Assembly: GCA_949358305.1 (NCBI GenBank)
Contig: OX442323.1
Location: 8,618,001 to 8,682,000 of the forward strand
Source of the DNA: Strigamia acuminata
Taxonomy: Eukaryota > Arthropoda > Chilopoda > Geophilomorpha > Linotaeniidae
DNA length: 64,000 nucleotides
Direction: 5' to 3'
How positions within the stretch are numbered: position 1 is the first letter of the stretch; each line of letters begins with the position of its first letter. Below, one piece after another: positions 52,630-63,641 of this stretch. Made by a program: the position numbers and the translations under genes. The notes under the pieces were generated by a model that was not told where the DNA came from, did not search any database, and saw only the letters and a program-made list of their open reading frames with translations.

Positions 52630-55600
52630 ATGAGTGCCGACGATGATCCAGATATTCCAGGTGCGTTATCCCAAATAATGTCGTCAGTTTACATTTTTTA
52701 ATTAAATCCATCATTTTTTTTCAAATTAAACAGAGTCGGGAGCAGTTTTTTCGTTCGGAAAAAGCAATTTCGCCGACAATATTCCGAGTAAATTTTGGAT
52801 CCGCAACGACCCGATATCGGAAATAACGTGTGGAGAAGAGCACACTGCCGCTATAACGGGTAGAATTTGTTTAAATCACCGATGGAAGTGAACATAAATT
52901 GCACATTTGATTATTTTATGCAATGGTGGCGAGAGTGGCGAATAAAAATCGATATTCGTGCACTTATTGCTGATGAAAACAATCGATTAAACGCGAAATT
53001 TCGAATAATTCAACGTAATTTACGTTTATTTTGTTTATTTTAGAGACTGGACGAGTGTTTGTGTTTGGGAATAACGATCTGGGACAACTGGGACAAGGAT
53101 TTCCCAATTGTGCAATCAAACCGACGTGCATTAAAGGTGTTAAACACTGTTTAAACGCGAAAATTGTTTATTTCTTTGCGTGTTTTAACAGGTCTGAAAC
53201 AAGAAAAAGTTGTTAAAATCGCTTGTGGGAAAAGCCACACGATTGCCGTAACCGGTAAACGATTTATTTTTAATTTTTTAGAAATTTTTGTTAAAATTTT
53301 TTATTTTTTACAGAAAACGGAAATTTTTACGGATTCGGAAGCAATAACGAAGGACAATTGGGAGATGGAACCTCGAACGAAGTAAACGAACCAGTTTTGA
53401 TCACAAATTCGCCTTTTTCCGTCCGACAAGTCGACTGCGGAGCGGACGACTCCGCTTTCCTCACGAGCAAGTTTTTAAAAACATAAACAAATAAGCAACG
53501 TGTTGACACGTGATGTTTAACTTAGATGACGGTCGGTTGTACGTGTTTGGCAATTCTTGGAGTAAAAACGGCGACAGTTCGCCGTTGGAGTTGAAGTTGA
53601 GTTGTTCGGTCGGTTTAATCGCATGCGGGTACCGACATTTGACGCTTGTGACGAGTACGAATGAAGTAATGTTGATTGGCATCGGTTTTATATTCGTTCA
53701 ATGTTTGATTTTGTTTTAGCGAATAATAAATTGTACGTGATCGGGCCGAGCGAGCGCCGGAATTTGGACGTGCGCGTCGATGTTGAGCAACAAATTGGAC
53801 CGGTCGAAGGAATTAACGAAGAAATGACGAAATTATCGTGCGGAGGGAAACACACGGCGGTTTTAACGGGTGATTGGTTGGTTTAGGTGGTGGAAAATGT
53901 CGAGATTGATTGGTTTTTGTTGAATGATAGCTAATGGCAAACTTTACACTCTTGGTGATGGTACGTATGGGCAGTTGGGTTTAGGTACGCGTAATTTGGA
54001 GGCGGTTTCGCCCAAATTGGTGTCCGGTTTGGAACATTTGAGGTTGAAGGATGTGCAGTGTGGAGAGAACCACGTTGCGGTCATTTCGGGTATTAAATGT
54101 GAAATTATTATTATTTTTTTTTTTTTTAATTATTTTTTTTTTTTTTTTTTTTAGAAAATGGAAGTTTGTTCGTGTTCGGTGATGGAAGTCACGGGAAGTT
54201 GGGATTAGATGGGGAGAATTTTTCCAATCAATTTTGGCCGGCCAAAGTATTAAATTTTAGAATGTATTCGGTGCAAAAAGTATAAAATAATTGAATGTTT
54301 TTGTGTTTTGGGGTGGATTTTAATATTTTTTTTTTTTTTTTGTTTTTTTTTTTAGGTTTCGTGCGGTGGTCATCACACGATGGTTCTGGCACGATTACGG
54401 GTGCCGGAAGAGATTCAGTTGTACGGCGAAGAGGACGTTGAACCCTTTCGTTCCGCTTCGGTGGAGAGCAACGACAACGACGTGGTGGTGTCCACGGCGA
54501 GGAGCAGGCGCCACAAACGAGACGTGCGATTCTTAATTTTTTGGCATTTTAATTTTAATTTTTTTAATTTTTTGACATTTTCATTTAATTTTTTGACATT
54601 TTCATTTAATTTTTTGACATTTTCATTTAATTTTTTGACATTTTCATTTAATTTTTTGACATTTTCATTTAATTTTTTGACATTTTCATTTAATTTTTTG
54701 ACATTTTCATTTAATTTTTTTTAATTTTTTGACATTTTCATTTAATTTTTTGACATTTTCATTTAATTTTTTGACATTTTCATTTAATTTTTTGACATTT
54801 TCATTTAATTTTTTGACATTTTCATTTAATTTTTTGACATTTTCATTTAATTTTTTGACATTTTCATTTAATTTTTTGACATTTTCATTTAATTTTTTTA
54901 ATTTTTTGACATTTTCATTTAATTTTTTTAATTTTTTGAAATTTTCATTTAATTTTTGTAATTTTGTAACGCTTTTATTTATTTTTTCTAATTTTTTGAC
55001 ATTTTCATTTAATTTTTTTAAATTTTTGACATTTTCATTTAATTTTTTTAAATTTTTGACATTTTCATTTAATTTTTCTAATTTTTTGACATTTTTATTT
55101 AATTTTTTGACATTTTCATTTAATTTTTGACATTTTTTGGTATTTTTATTCAAGTTTTTTAATTTTTTAAATTTTATTTTTACAGTCGGCTTTAAATACG
55201 AGTTTACCGCCACTCAAATTCCCCGGAAAACAGTTGGAAAATGAAATCCTATCCGTCAAAGAAGCCGAGGACAAAAAAAACGTCGAAAACTCGGACGAAA
55301 TTTCCGAAAAGATGGAAAGCGACGCGATGAATGAGAACGACGAGAACGAGAACGACGACGGCGACGACGACGTATCCGAAATCGTCAACTTCACTGACGT
55401 AAACAACAATTAAATTCCCTCTAATTGCCTTTTCATTGACGAATTGTTCAAGATTTCAGACAAACAAGCCGAAGACGCAGAAAAATCGATGGAAACCATC
55501 GAATCGGAAGACGAAACGACCGAAAACACCAAAATCCCCGACGAAATCGTCTCGTTCGTCAACTCGCAGGTCAACATCGTTTCCGTCTCAAACGCCTCGA

Positions 55601-56833
55601 AAACGCCGAGCAGTTCGGACGAAGAGCCCTCGGTGGACGCCGAGCCCTCGGAAAACATCAAGGGAAAACGACCGAGTTTAACGGAGAAATTTCCCAGCAG
55701 GAAATCGTCGTTCGCGTTCGTGAACGAAGACACGGAGTCGGAAGAAGACGAGGAATCCGATCAAAGCCAAGTGGAAGAATCGCACGTGACGCGCGAGATC
55801 GCAAACGCCATCAGCGAGAAGGACCTGCAGGAGGCGAGCAATTCCAAGAGCAATTCCGAGGAGAATTTTGCGCGGAAAAAGAAACGCGGGAAAACCGTTT
55901 TCAACCGGATGTTCGGCAAAACGAAACCCGACGACGACAAAGCGGAAAATATTGCAAAAGACGAGGAAAACAAAGACGAAGAAGAGAAAACAATTTCGAC
56001 TCCGACTGGTTAGAAAAAGAAAATATCGAACTAGGGTTTCGGTACCGATTTCCCGGGAAACCGGACGAGAAATCACGGTACCGGGAAATTTTGAAAATTA
56101 CCGGTTCCATCAAAACGTCATAAAAACGTTACACTTTTGTGACGTTTCAATGATAAAATGTCAATTTTTGATAAAAAAAACCGGCCTTTTTTACCATAAA
56201 AATGGCTAAAAATGGCCTTTTTTGACAAAAAACGGCCATTTTTACCTGAAAAATGGCAAAAAAATTGCCATTTTGACAAAAAACGGCCATTTTTACCTGA
56301 AAAATGGCTAAAAAATTGCCATTTTGACAAAAAACGGCCATTTTTATTATAATGAATGGCTAAAATTGGCCATTTTGAAGAAAAACGGCGGTTTTTACTA
56401 TGAAAAATGGCTAAAAATGGCCATTTTGACGAAAAACAGCTATTTTTACCATGAAAAATGGCTATAAAAGGCCATTTTTGACAAAAAAAATCTGACTTTT
56501 TTTTAGTACCGGGAGTACCGATTTCCCGGGAATACCGGCCATTTTGGTACCGGGAACCGGGAACCGTAAAAGAGAGGGAAAACAGAAACCCTATATCGGA
56601 ACGATTGATTTTTGTTTATTTTCTTATTTTTAATTTTAGCCGCTGCGTCGCCGTCGAAGGAACCAGTTCCGGTCATTACGCAGTCGTCGCTTTTATGTTT
56701 ACCGTCCAAGAAAATCAAACTAACACAGCAAGAAAACACGGAAAATCAAGTAAAACGTTGATAAAACGAGCAAAACGACCGTTTATGTACAATTTTGTTT
56801 GTTTTTCAGTCGGTCACGTGCACTGTCATGTAA
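52630..56833 (+). CDS. RPGR: RPGR-type RCC1-repeat protein with CaaX tail, 14 exons
   Basis: Exons 52630-52660, 52734-52859, 53044-53136, 53192-53254, 53314-53466, 53526-53654, 53720-53869, 53931-54089, 54155-54279, 54356-54523, 55186-55398, 55453-56008, 56640-56749, 56810-56833; 699 aa. The N-terminus SGAVFSFGKSNFADNIPSKF matches RPGR rather than other RCC1 proteins. Blades of an RCC1 propeller follow (ITCGEEHTAAIT, KIACGKSHTIAV, CGGKHTAVLT, CGENHVAVIS). The C-terminal half is Glu/Asp/Ser-rich, as in RPGR isoforms. The last exon ends in CTVM, a CaaX prenylation box. RPGR acts at the ciliary transition zone and depends on C-terminal prenylation for membrane/PDE6D targeting. Intron 5 has a GC donor (GCAAGT). 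Introns 10 and 12 carry a minisatellite and a MITE. Confidence 0.9.
53467..53525 (+). other. GC-AG intron in RPGR
   Basis: Donor A|GCAAGT and acceptor CTTAG. Any GT donor nearby breaks the frame, while the GC donor gives FLTNDGRLYVFG, the expected start of an RCC1 blade. Confidence 0.8.
54560..55140. repeat. A/T minisatellite, 21-bp unit, in RPGR intron 10
   Basis: Units TTTTTTGACATTTTCATTTAA, about 24 copies, perfect in the first half and interspersed with TAATTTTTTT insertions later. ORFs on both strands here are repeat shadows. Confidence 0.97.
56032..56593. mobile_element. Non-autonomous DNA element, TAGGGTTTC...GAAACCCTA ends (copy 2), in RPGR intron 12
   Basis: Same ends as 17890-18416, with GGTACCG/CCCGGGAA motifs inside each end and an internal ~30-60-bp array of AAAAACGGCCATTTTTACC type. 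Flanks TATCGAAC and TATCGGAAC look like an imperfect 8-9-bp target duplication. Inserted 23 bp after the exon 12 donor. Confidence 0.82.
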
Positions 56834-56852
56834 TTTACTCATTAGATTCATT

Positions 56853-57453
56853 TTATTTCTTCTTTCCTTGGTCACTGTCGATTAAAAACTCCATGAGTTC
56901 GCGGAAACTCTTAAAATCGCTCCGTCCAGTCGACGCGGGTTTGGGGAACGAAGGCATAATCGTTTTCATTTTGTCCGGAAGTTCTTTGATCTGTGGAAAT
57001 TGTATTTATTTATTCATTTTGTGAGCAATAAATTATGGATTTATAAATTTTGTTACGTTGTGGAGTCCCAATAGTTTCCACGAGGCGAGCAAAAAGGCGC
57101 TGAAGCCGCCGACCGCGTACACGGTGCCCCAGCCGAGGGCTCGCATGGCTAAGGCGCCGCCACTGTCCGAATGTTTCGAAGGGATTAAACCTTTGGTGAA
57201 GGATGTCGGGTCTTTTTTTTTAGCCATCGATAAGGCCATTCCGAAGCCGAATAAAACCGACATGCCGGTTACAGACGACAGGAACATGGCGGCTGTTGGG
57301 GGAAATCAAAAATTAGTGTTTTATGTTGGTTTTTAATGGTTTTTAATGGTTTGGAGGATTATTACCTTTTAGGTTGTATAGGTTTTCATTTTTGGGGGGT
57401 TTAGTTTCGTTTGGATTTTGTACGGGACTCGTTTTTAACGTGTTTGTGTCCAT
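56853..57453 (-). CDS. TMEM242: TMEM242 homologue, 3 exons
   Basis: Exons on the minus strand: 57453-57366, 57292-57057, 56990-56853; 153 aa against about 141 in human. Two membrane segments: AAMFLSSVTGMSVLFGFGMA and ALGWGTVYAVGGFSAFLLAS. The diagnostic loop SMAKKKDPTSFTKGLI and ALAMRALGWGTVYA match TMEM242. The C-terminus has IKELPDKMKTIMPSFPKP, like the MQSIFPTIPK motif of the human protein. TMEM242 is a mitochondrial inner-membrane assembly factor for the ATP synthase c-ring. Its stop lies 19 bp from the RPGR stop, so the 3' UTRs must overlap. Confidence 0.9.
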
Positions 57454-57963
57454 TTGTTTGTGTGGAATTTGGGTTTTGTGTCACGAGGTGGCGATATAGT
57501 GAGAGCATCGCACTCGTGCGATAAAATGTCGAACTTCTTTTTATATTTTAGTGCTAAGTTTTATTAGATTTTATTTATTAGTTTTTTTTTAATCATTTTT
57601 GAAAAGAATTTATAATTTTTATTCAATAAGAACGATTTTTTATCTTAGATTTTAAATTTTTCCACGCGGTTCTCTCTTTCCGCTAGACGACCGCAGCGAC
57701 AACACAGCATCAGCATCGCCGACGCATAGCGAAGATAAAATTCTAGCATGTCGTTGAAATGTACAAACTCCACGAAGCCAAACACGAAAATATAAGAATC
57801 CGCGCAGCCGAATCCACCCGGAAATGAAAACAAAACGCCCCAATTCGTCCACAACCTAAAACCCAAAACGAAAAATGTGCTGACTAAAGTTAAACGCAGG
57901 ACGGTGCAGCAACGAGTTCGAGCAGGGAGAGCGGAGAGCGAGCAAACTGTGATTAAAAAAGGC
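57454..57963. promoter_or_regulatory. Divergent TMEM242/ZDHHC14 promoter region
   Basis: 510 bp between two divergent start codons. 57640-57960 is open in the ZDHHC14 frame only from a CTG at 57877, so the ATG at 57964 was taken as start. Contains the palindrome TCGCACTCGTGCGA at about 57508. Confidence 0.5.
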
Positions 57964-60900
57964 ATGGTCAAAGCTCCTGCCTACACCAAAGTGTTGACGG
58001 ATTCACCCCCGAGATCAGAAGAAGAACTGAGCAACATGCCACACGTGACAAGAAAATGGGAGGTTTTTCCAGGCCGCAACAAATTCTACTGCAATGGACG
58101 ACTCATGATGGCCAGGCAGACGGGAATCTTTTATTTCACCGTCGGACTCATAGTGTTCACAAGTGGCCTTTTCTTTGGCTTCGAGTAAGTTTTTCGGTTT
58201 TCGGCCGATTCGCGACGGAAATTGGTGAAATTTGTGTGAATTACGTCATGGTTGTTATCTGTGTTTGCGAGTTTTAATTGTTTTTGATTGTTTGATTTGT
58301 TTTATTTTATATTTTACAGTTGCCCGTATTTAGCGAAGAATATAAGTTATGCAATTCCTGCTATCGGCGGAGTTTTGTTTATTTTTGTAATGTCTACACT
58401 GTTGAGGACGAGCTTCAGTGACCCCGGAGTCATTCCAAGAGCGACGCCCGATGAGGCGGCGGATGTAGAGAAACAAATTGGTTGGAAATTTTGGGTTTTT
58501 GGGTTTTTTTTTTGTGTTAATTTGTGTTTTTTTTTTTTTTTTTGGTTTTTTTTGGTTTTTTTAGAGGTTCCGAACGGATCGAGTTCGCCGACTTATCGGC
58601 CGCCGCCGCGGACTAAGGAGATTGTCGTGAGGGGACAGACTGTAAAACTTAAATATTGTTTCACTTGTAAAATTTTTCGTCCACCACGTGCCTCTCATTG
58701 TAGTATTTGTGACAATTGTGTAGGTGTGTATGCGAATTTTGATGAGAAAATTGATTTTTAAAATTATTTTGATGAAAAAATTGATTTTGAAAATTATTTT
58801 GATGAAGAAATTGATTTTTTTTAAATTATTTTAATGAAAAAATTGATTTTTTTTAAATTATTTTAATGAAAAAATTGATTTTTTAAATTATTCTAATGAA
58901 AAAATTGATTTTTTAAATTATTTTAATGAAAAAATTGATTTTTTAAATTATTTTGATGAGAAAATTGATTTTTTTTAAAATTATTTTGATGAGAAAATTG
59001 ATTTTTTAAATTATTTTGATAAAAAAATTGATTTTTGAAATTATTTTGATGAGAAAATTGATTTTTTAAATTATTTTGATGAGAAAATTGATTTTTGAAA
59101 TTATTTTGATGAGAAAATTGATTTTTTAAATTATTTTGATGAGAAAATTGATTTTTCAAATTATTTTGATGAAAAAATTGATTTTTTAAATTATTTTGAT
59201 GAGAAAATTGATTTTTCAAATTATTTTGATGAGAAAATTGATTTTTCAAATTATTTTGATGAAGAAATTGATTTTTTTCAAATTATTTTAATGAAAAAAT
59301 TGATTTTTCAAATTATTTCGATGAAAGATTAATTTTTTTTTCAAATTACTTTAATGAGAACTTAATTTTATTCGTTTCTTTTAGAACGCTTCGATCATCA
59401 TTGTCCGTGGGTGGGCAATTGCGTCGGCAAGCGAAATTATCGATATTTTTACATGTTTATCGTGTCATTAGCATTTCTTTGCGTTTTCATCTTTTCTTGC
59501 GTAATCACTCATCTGATTTTGGGTAAAAAATTGACTAAAATTAAAAAAAAAAAAATCAAAACAAATTTCTCGATCACAGAGGCCAAAGACGGCACTTTTT
59601 TAGACGCCATCAAGCGATCTCCACTTAGATATCCTTTACAAACCCAAAATTAACAACAACAAAATTAATTTTATTCGCACTTAACTCGATGCCACTCTCG
59701 TGGAAGGTGTTATTTGTTTTTTTAGCGTTTGGTCCATACTGGGTTTAGCCGGCTTTCACACATATTTAATCACATCGAATCAAACCACAAACGAAGATGT
59801 AAATATAACAAAAGCAAAACAAAAATCAAATTTCTCATCGATTTTCTCATTTTCCAACAGATCAAAGGCTCCTTCTCATCAAAACGAGGCCAAGAGAATT
59901 ACAATCCATACAGTCAAGGATCAATTTCAATTAACTGTTGCTCCGTTCTTTGCGGACCGACATTCCCGAGGTGAAAAAAATCGAATTAAATCGATAAATC
60001 CGAAATAATCGACAAAAATCGCCATTTCCCTTCAGTTTACTCGACAGACGCGGAATTGTTACGCCGGATTTTCTCGCAAACATGCCCAAAATCGACAAAG
60101 AAAACAAGACATACGGCACCGTGAAAACAGCACAACCTCAAGTATTGTTTCATTAAAAATAAAAAAAAATTAAATTAATTTTTGTTATTTTAAAAATCAA
60201 AATTAAATTAATTATTGGAATTTTAAAAATAAATAAAAGATTAAATTACTTATTGTTATTTTAAATGTAATAATTGATTTTTTTTAAATTATTTTGATGA
60301 GAAAATTGATTTTTCAAACTATTTTAATGAAAAAATTGATTTTTTAAATTATTTTGATGAGAAAATTGATTTTTAAAATTATTTTGAAGAAGAAATTGAT
60401 TTTTTAAATTATTTTGATGAGAAAATTGATTTTTTAAATTATTTTGATGAGAAAATTGATTTTTCAAATTATTTTGAAGAAGAAATTGATTTTTTTAAAA
60501 TTATTTTAATGAAAAAATTGATTTTTTAAATTATTTTGATGAGAAAATTGATTTTTTAAATTATTTTGATGAGAAAATTAATTTTTTAAATTATTTTAAT
60601 GAAAAAATTGATTTTTTAAATTATTTTGATGAGAAAATTGATTTTTTTCAAATCATTTTAATGAAAAAATTGATTTTTCAAATTATTTTGATGAGAAATA
60701 AAAATTAAAATTAAAATTAAATTAAATTAATTATTGTTACTTAAAAAATAAAAATAAAACATTAAATTAATTTATTTTATATTTTAGAACGGGAATTTAG
60801 CGCACGTTCACGGCACCGATCCGAGGGAAAGCGATTCGCCGTCGGGCGGAACCGGAAACCAGCTGGCGACGGGAGGAATTTATCATCCTCGGAGTATGTC

Positions 60901-62648
60901 GTACCAAAATTCACACAATAGCGTAACTTCACTGCATGGGGAAGTTTGATTAGATCGTTTTTGCTTGTAGAAAGTCGAGAGATTTGTAGTTTTCCGAGTG
61001 TTTTGTTTGGTTAGTTTCTTAGTTTGTCACTAGGCGGTTTTTGTTGCTTGATTTGGTTTGTTTCGTTGATTTCAAATGATGAATCGATGGTTTTAAGTTT
61101 TAACCTTTTCCAGGAAAAGGACAAACCATTTTGCCCCTGAGATTCTTTACATATGCCGTGCATTAAAAGGAGGGCTAAATACTTGACTGGTGTCTCATAA
61201 ACTGTCTGCGGTTTACTACATTTATCTTTGTCGTGATAATATTGTTTGTTTGGCTATGAAGACGGTGTTGATTTTTCTTTTTAGGTTTCAGGCTTGTGTG
61301 TGTATATTTGAGTGTGCTTCGGTTTGTGACGATTAATTTTATTGTTTTTTTTTCTGTGCTAACATCCAATTGAGATTATTTTGTGTTAAGAAAAAGTAAG
61401 GAAAGGATTTTAGTATTTTGATTGGGGGTTTGAGGGGTGAGATGGAAGTTGTGGTTGGTCCGTCTCGCCTCTGTGCAACAACTATGGGAAATTCGGTTTG
61501 GATTTTATGGGGGGGATTGTGACAAATTGGAAATTCGATTTTTTTTTTAAATGGAAAAATTGTAAAAATGGAGTTCTTTTAAGGATGAAAGTTGGAAAAA
61601 AAAATTTTTCTAGAAAAAATTTGAAAAATTGTAGTTTTTATTTGATAAAATTGGAAAAATTGTAGTTTTTTAGTTGGAAAGATTAGAAAAATTGACTTTT
61701 TTAATGGAAAAATTGGAAAAATTGACTTTTTTAATGGAAAAATTGGAAAAATTGATTTTTTTAATGGAAAAATTGGAAAAATTGACTTTTTTAATGGAAA
61801 AATTGGAAAAATTGACTTTTTTAATGGAAAAATTGACTTTTTTAATGGAAAAATTGACTTTTTCAGTGAAAAAAATTGAATTTTGTAATGAAAAAATTTG
61901 AAAAATTGACATTTTTAATGACGAAAATTGGAAAAATTGGACTTTTTTAGTGGTAAAAATTAGAAAAATTGACTTTTTTAATGGAAAAATTGGAAAAATT
62001 GACTTTTTCAGTGAGAAAAATTAACTTTTTTAATGGAAAAATTGGAAAAATTGACTTTTTCAGTGAGAAAAATTGAATTTTTTAATGAAAAAATTGGAAA
62101 AATTGACTTTTTTAGTGGAAAAAAATGGAAAAATTGACTTTTTAGTGGAAAAAATTGGAAAAATTGAAATTTATATGAAAAAAATTGGAGAAAATTGAAT
62201 TTTATATGAAAAAAATTGGAAAAAATTGAATTTTATATGAAAAAAATTGGAAAAAATTCAATTTTATATGAAAAAAATTGGAAAAAATTCAATTTCATAT
62301 TGAAAAAAAAAATGAAAAGATGGAATTTTTTAACGGTAAAAAAATAGTTGTTGCGATTTAAATTGCATTTTGATTTCAGTTTTTGATGTTTTCCCACGAG
62401 ACTTCTACAATGTTCCCTCTCCTTTTCCAGGTGTTGGAGGTTCGAACGAAATTGAATTAAGTGCAGGTTCTCCGACGACGTGGAACGAACTGACTGATCA
62501 AGTGATTTCTCCCGATTCGTGCAACCTTCCAATCAGCTCGTCGCACGCGCAGTTACTAGAAGCTTCGGCGGACAACCCTTCGATAGTGGACATTGACTCA
62601 TTAGACGAAGGAAGTCAAATTGGGTTGCTCAAGTTGAGCTCGGTTTGA
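57964..62648 (+). CDS. ZDHHC14: DHHC palmitoyltransferase, ZDHHC14/18/9 group, 10 exons
   Basis: Exons 57964-58184, 58320-58480, 58565-58723, 59385-59522, 59580-59628, 59696-59798, 59861-59970, 60036-60141, 60788-60893, 62380-62648; 473 aa. [20 protein letters not shown] and the first TMs, then [20 protein letters not shown], then the Cys-rich domain [20 protein letters not shown] running into [20 protein letters not shown] with catalytic DHHC. The TTxE motif ([20 protein letters not shown]) follows TM4. The C-terminus GLLKLSSV matches the conserved end of ZDHHC14 and looks like a PDZ ligand. It S-palmitoylates proteins in the Golgi/plasma membrane. Intron 5 is a U12 AT-AC intron. Reading through the exon 9 donor instead stops at 60949, a possible short isoform. 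A second acceptor at 62431 would drop 17 residues. Confidence 0.93.
58730..59350. repeat. A/T minisatellite, 30-bp unit, in ZDHHC14 intron 3
   Basis: Units GAAAAAATTGATTTTTTAAA plus TTATTTTGAT, about 20 copies, separating the Cys-rich-domain exons. Confidence 0.97.
59629..59695 (+). other. U12-type AT-AC intron in ZDHHC14 (intron 5)
   Basis: The intron starts ATATCCTTT, the full U12 AT-AC donor consensus, and ends CCAC. CACTTAACTC lies just upstream, matching the U12 branch-point core CTTAAC, with about 11 nt to the splice site. Splicing here, and not at any GT, yields [20 protein letters not shown], colinear with vertebrate ZDHHC14. Confidence 0.9.
60260..60705. repeat. A/T minisatellite, 30-bp unit, in ZDHHC14 intron 8
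   Basis: Same 30-bp family as 58730-59350 (GAGAAAATTGATTTTTTAAA), about 14 copies. Two introns of one gene share one repeat family. Confidence 0.96.
60950..61669. other. ZDHHC14 intron 9 / 3' UTR of short isoform
   Basis: If the exon 9 donor is not used, this is 3' UTR after the stop at 60947-60949. No other gene seen. Confidence 0.5.
61670..62300. repeat. A/T minisatellite, ~30-bp unit, in ZDHHC14 intron 9
   Basis: Units GGAAAAATTGACTTTTTTAA plus TGGAAAAATT, then GAAAAAAATTGGAAAAAATT variants toward the terminal exon, about 20 copies. Confidence 0.95.
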
Positions 62649-63641
62649 TGATTAAAAGTCTCTAATTCGAAATGACAATCAAAGGTCATCACACAATGAT
62701 ATATATATCAAATTAAAACTATGAATTTTGTTAAAACATTTCATTTTTTGTTTCCTTTTTTGCTTTAAATCAGTTTTTAACGAATTTATCAGTTAATTTT
62801 TGCTAACTTTGTTATATTATACGTCCATTTTTATAACAAAATACTTTGAATTTGTTGATTTTGTTTTTTAAATCGCCAAAAACAGAAAGGGAATTATGTA
62901 AAGTTCACTTAATTAGTCAATAACTCAGCATATCACAATTTCATTTTATCGTTTTTATTTTCGAGCCAAAATATGCTGATTTAACGTCCATTTTTATTTG
63001 TTTTGTAAATATGTTGATACGCTCCAGCTGTGTGTTGTGTATATTATATATAAAGGGCTGATTTTATGCAATGTTTTTATTTTTTTTGATAAAATTGGTG
63101 CCTGCAGTGTTCAATTGTAGAAAAATGGCAGTTGCTGATTTTTTGATTGCTGGCCTCGATTTATAAATTCAATTTGATAACACAAATTCATTTTTTATTT
63201 TCGTTTTTTTTTTTATTTAAAAATATTTAAAATATTTAAAAAATAACAATAAAATATGAGAATTTAATTATTATAAATTTTTTTTTTTTTTAAATATTTA
63301 TTGTAATTTGTTTTGACGTTTAATGAACTCGAATGCAATGCAACCACGCAATCCCAGTCGATTTAAAATCACTTCAACCATAAAACACTCGTCGTAAAAA
63401 GTAGGCTAATTCACATTCACAGTGGAATTTCTGTTCCGTCAACCTTGAAAGTCGATTTGGAAACTCGCACCTCGAAGAATGCCATTCTTTTCAAACGAAA
63501 CAACTCTCACTCGAAACGAACAAAGAGAAAAAAAAATGCATTCAATTGCAAAATGAAAACAATACAAATATTTTTATTTCTTATTTACACCTTTGTGTCA
63601 TGTTTGCCATTCAATTTAATTACATACAAATATGTGGCGAC
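62649..63641. other. Intergenic
   Basis: 3' UTR of ZDHHC14 and AT-rich DNA between convergent genes. No gene seen. Confidence 0.4.

Noticed and set aside
54707-55213. 168-codon Asn/Lys ORF on the minus strand
   Set aside because: Antisense reading of the 21-bp minisatellite in RPGR intron 10.
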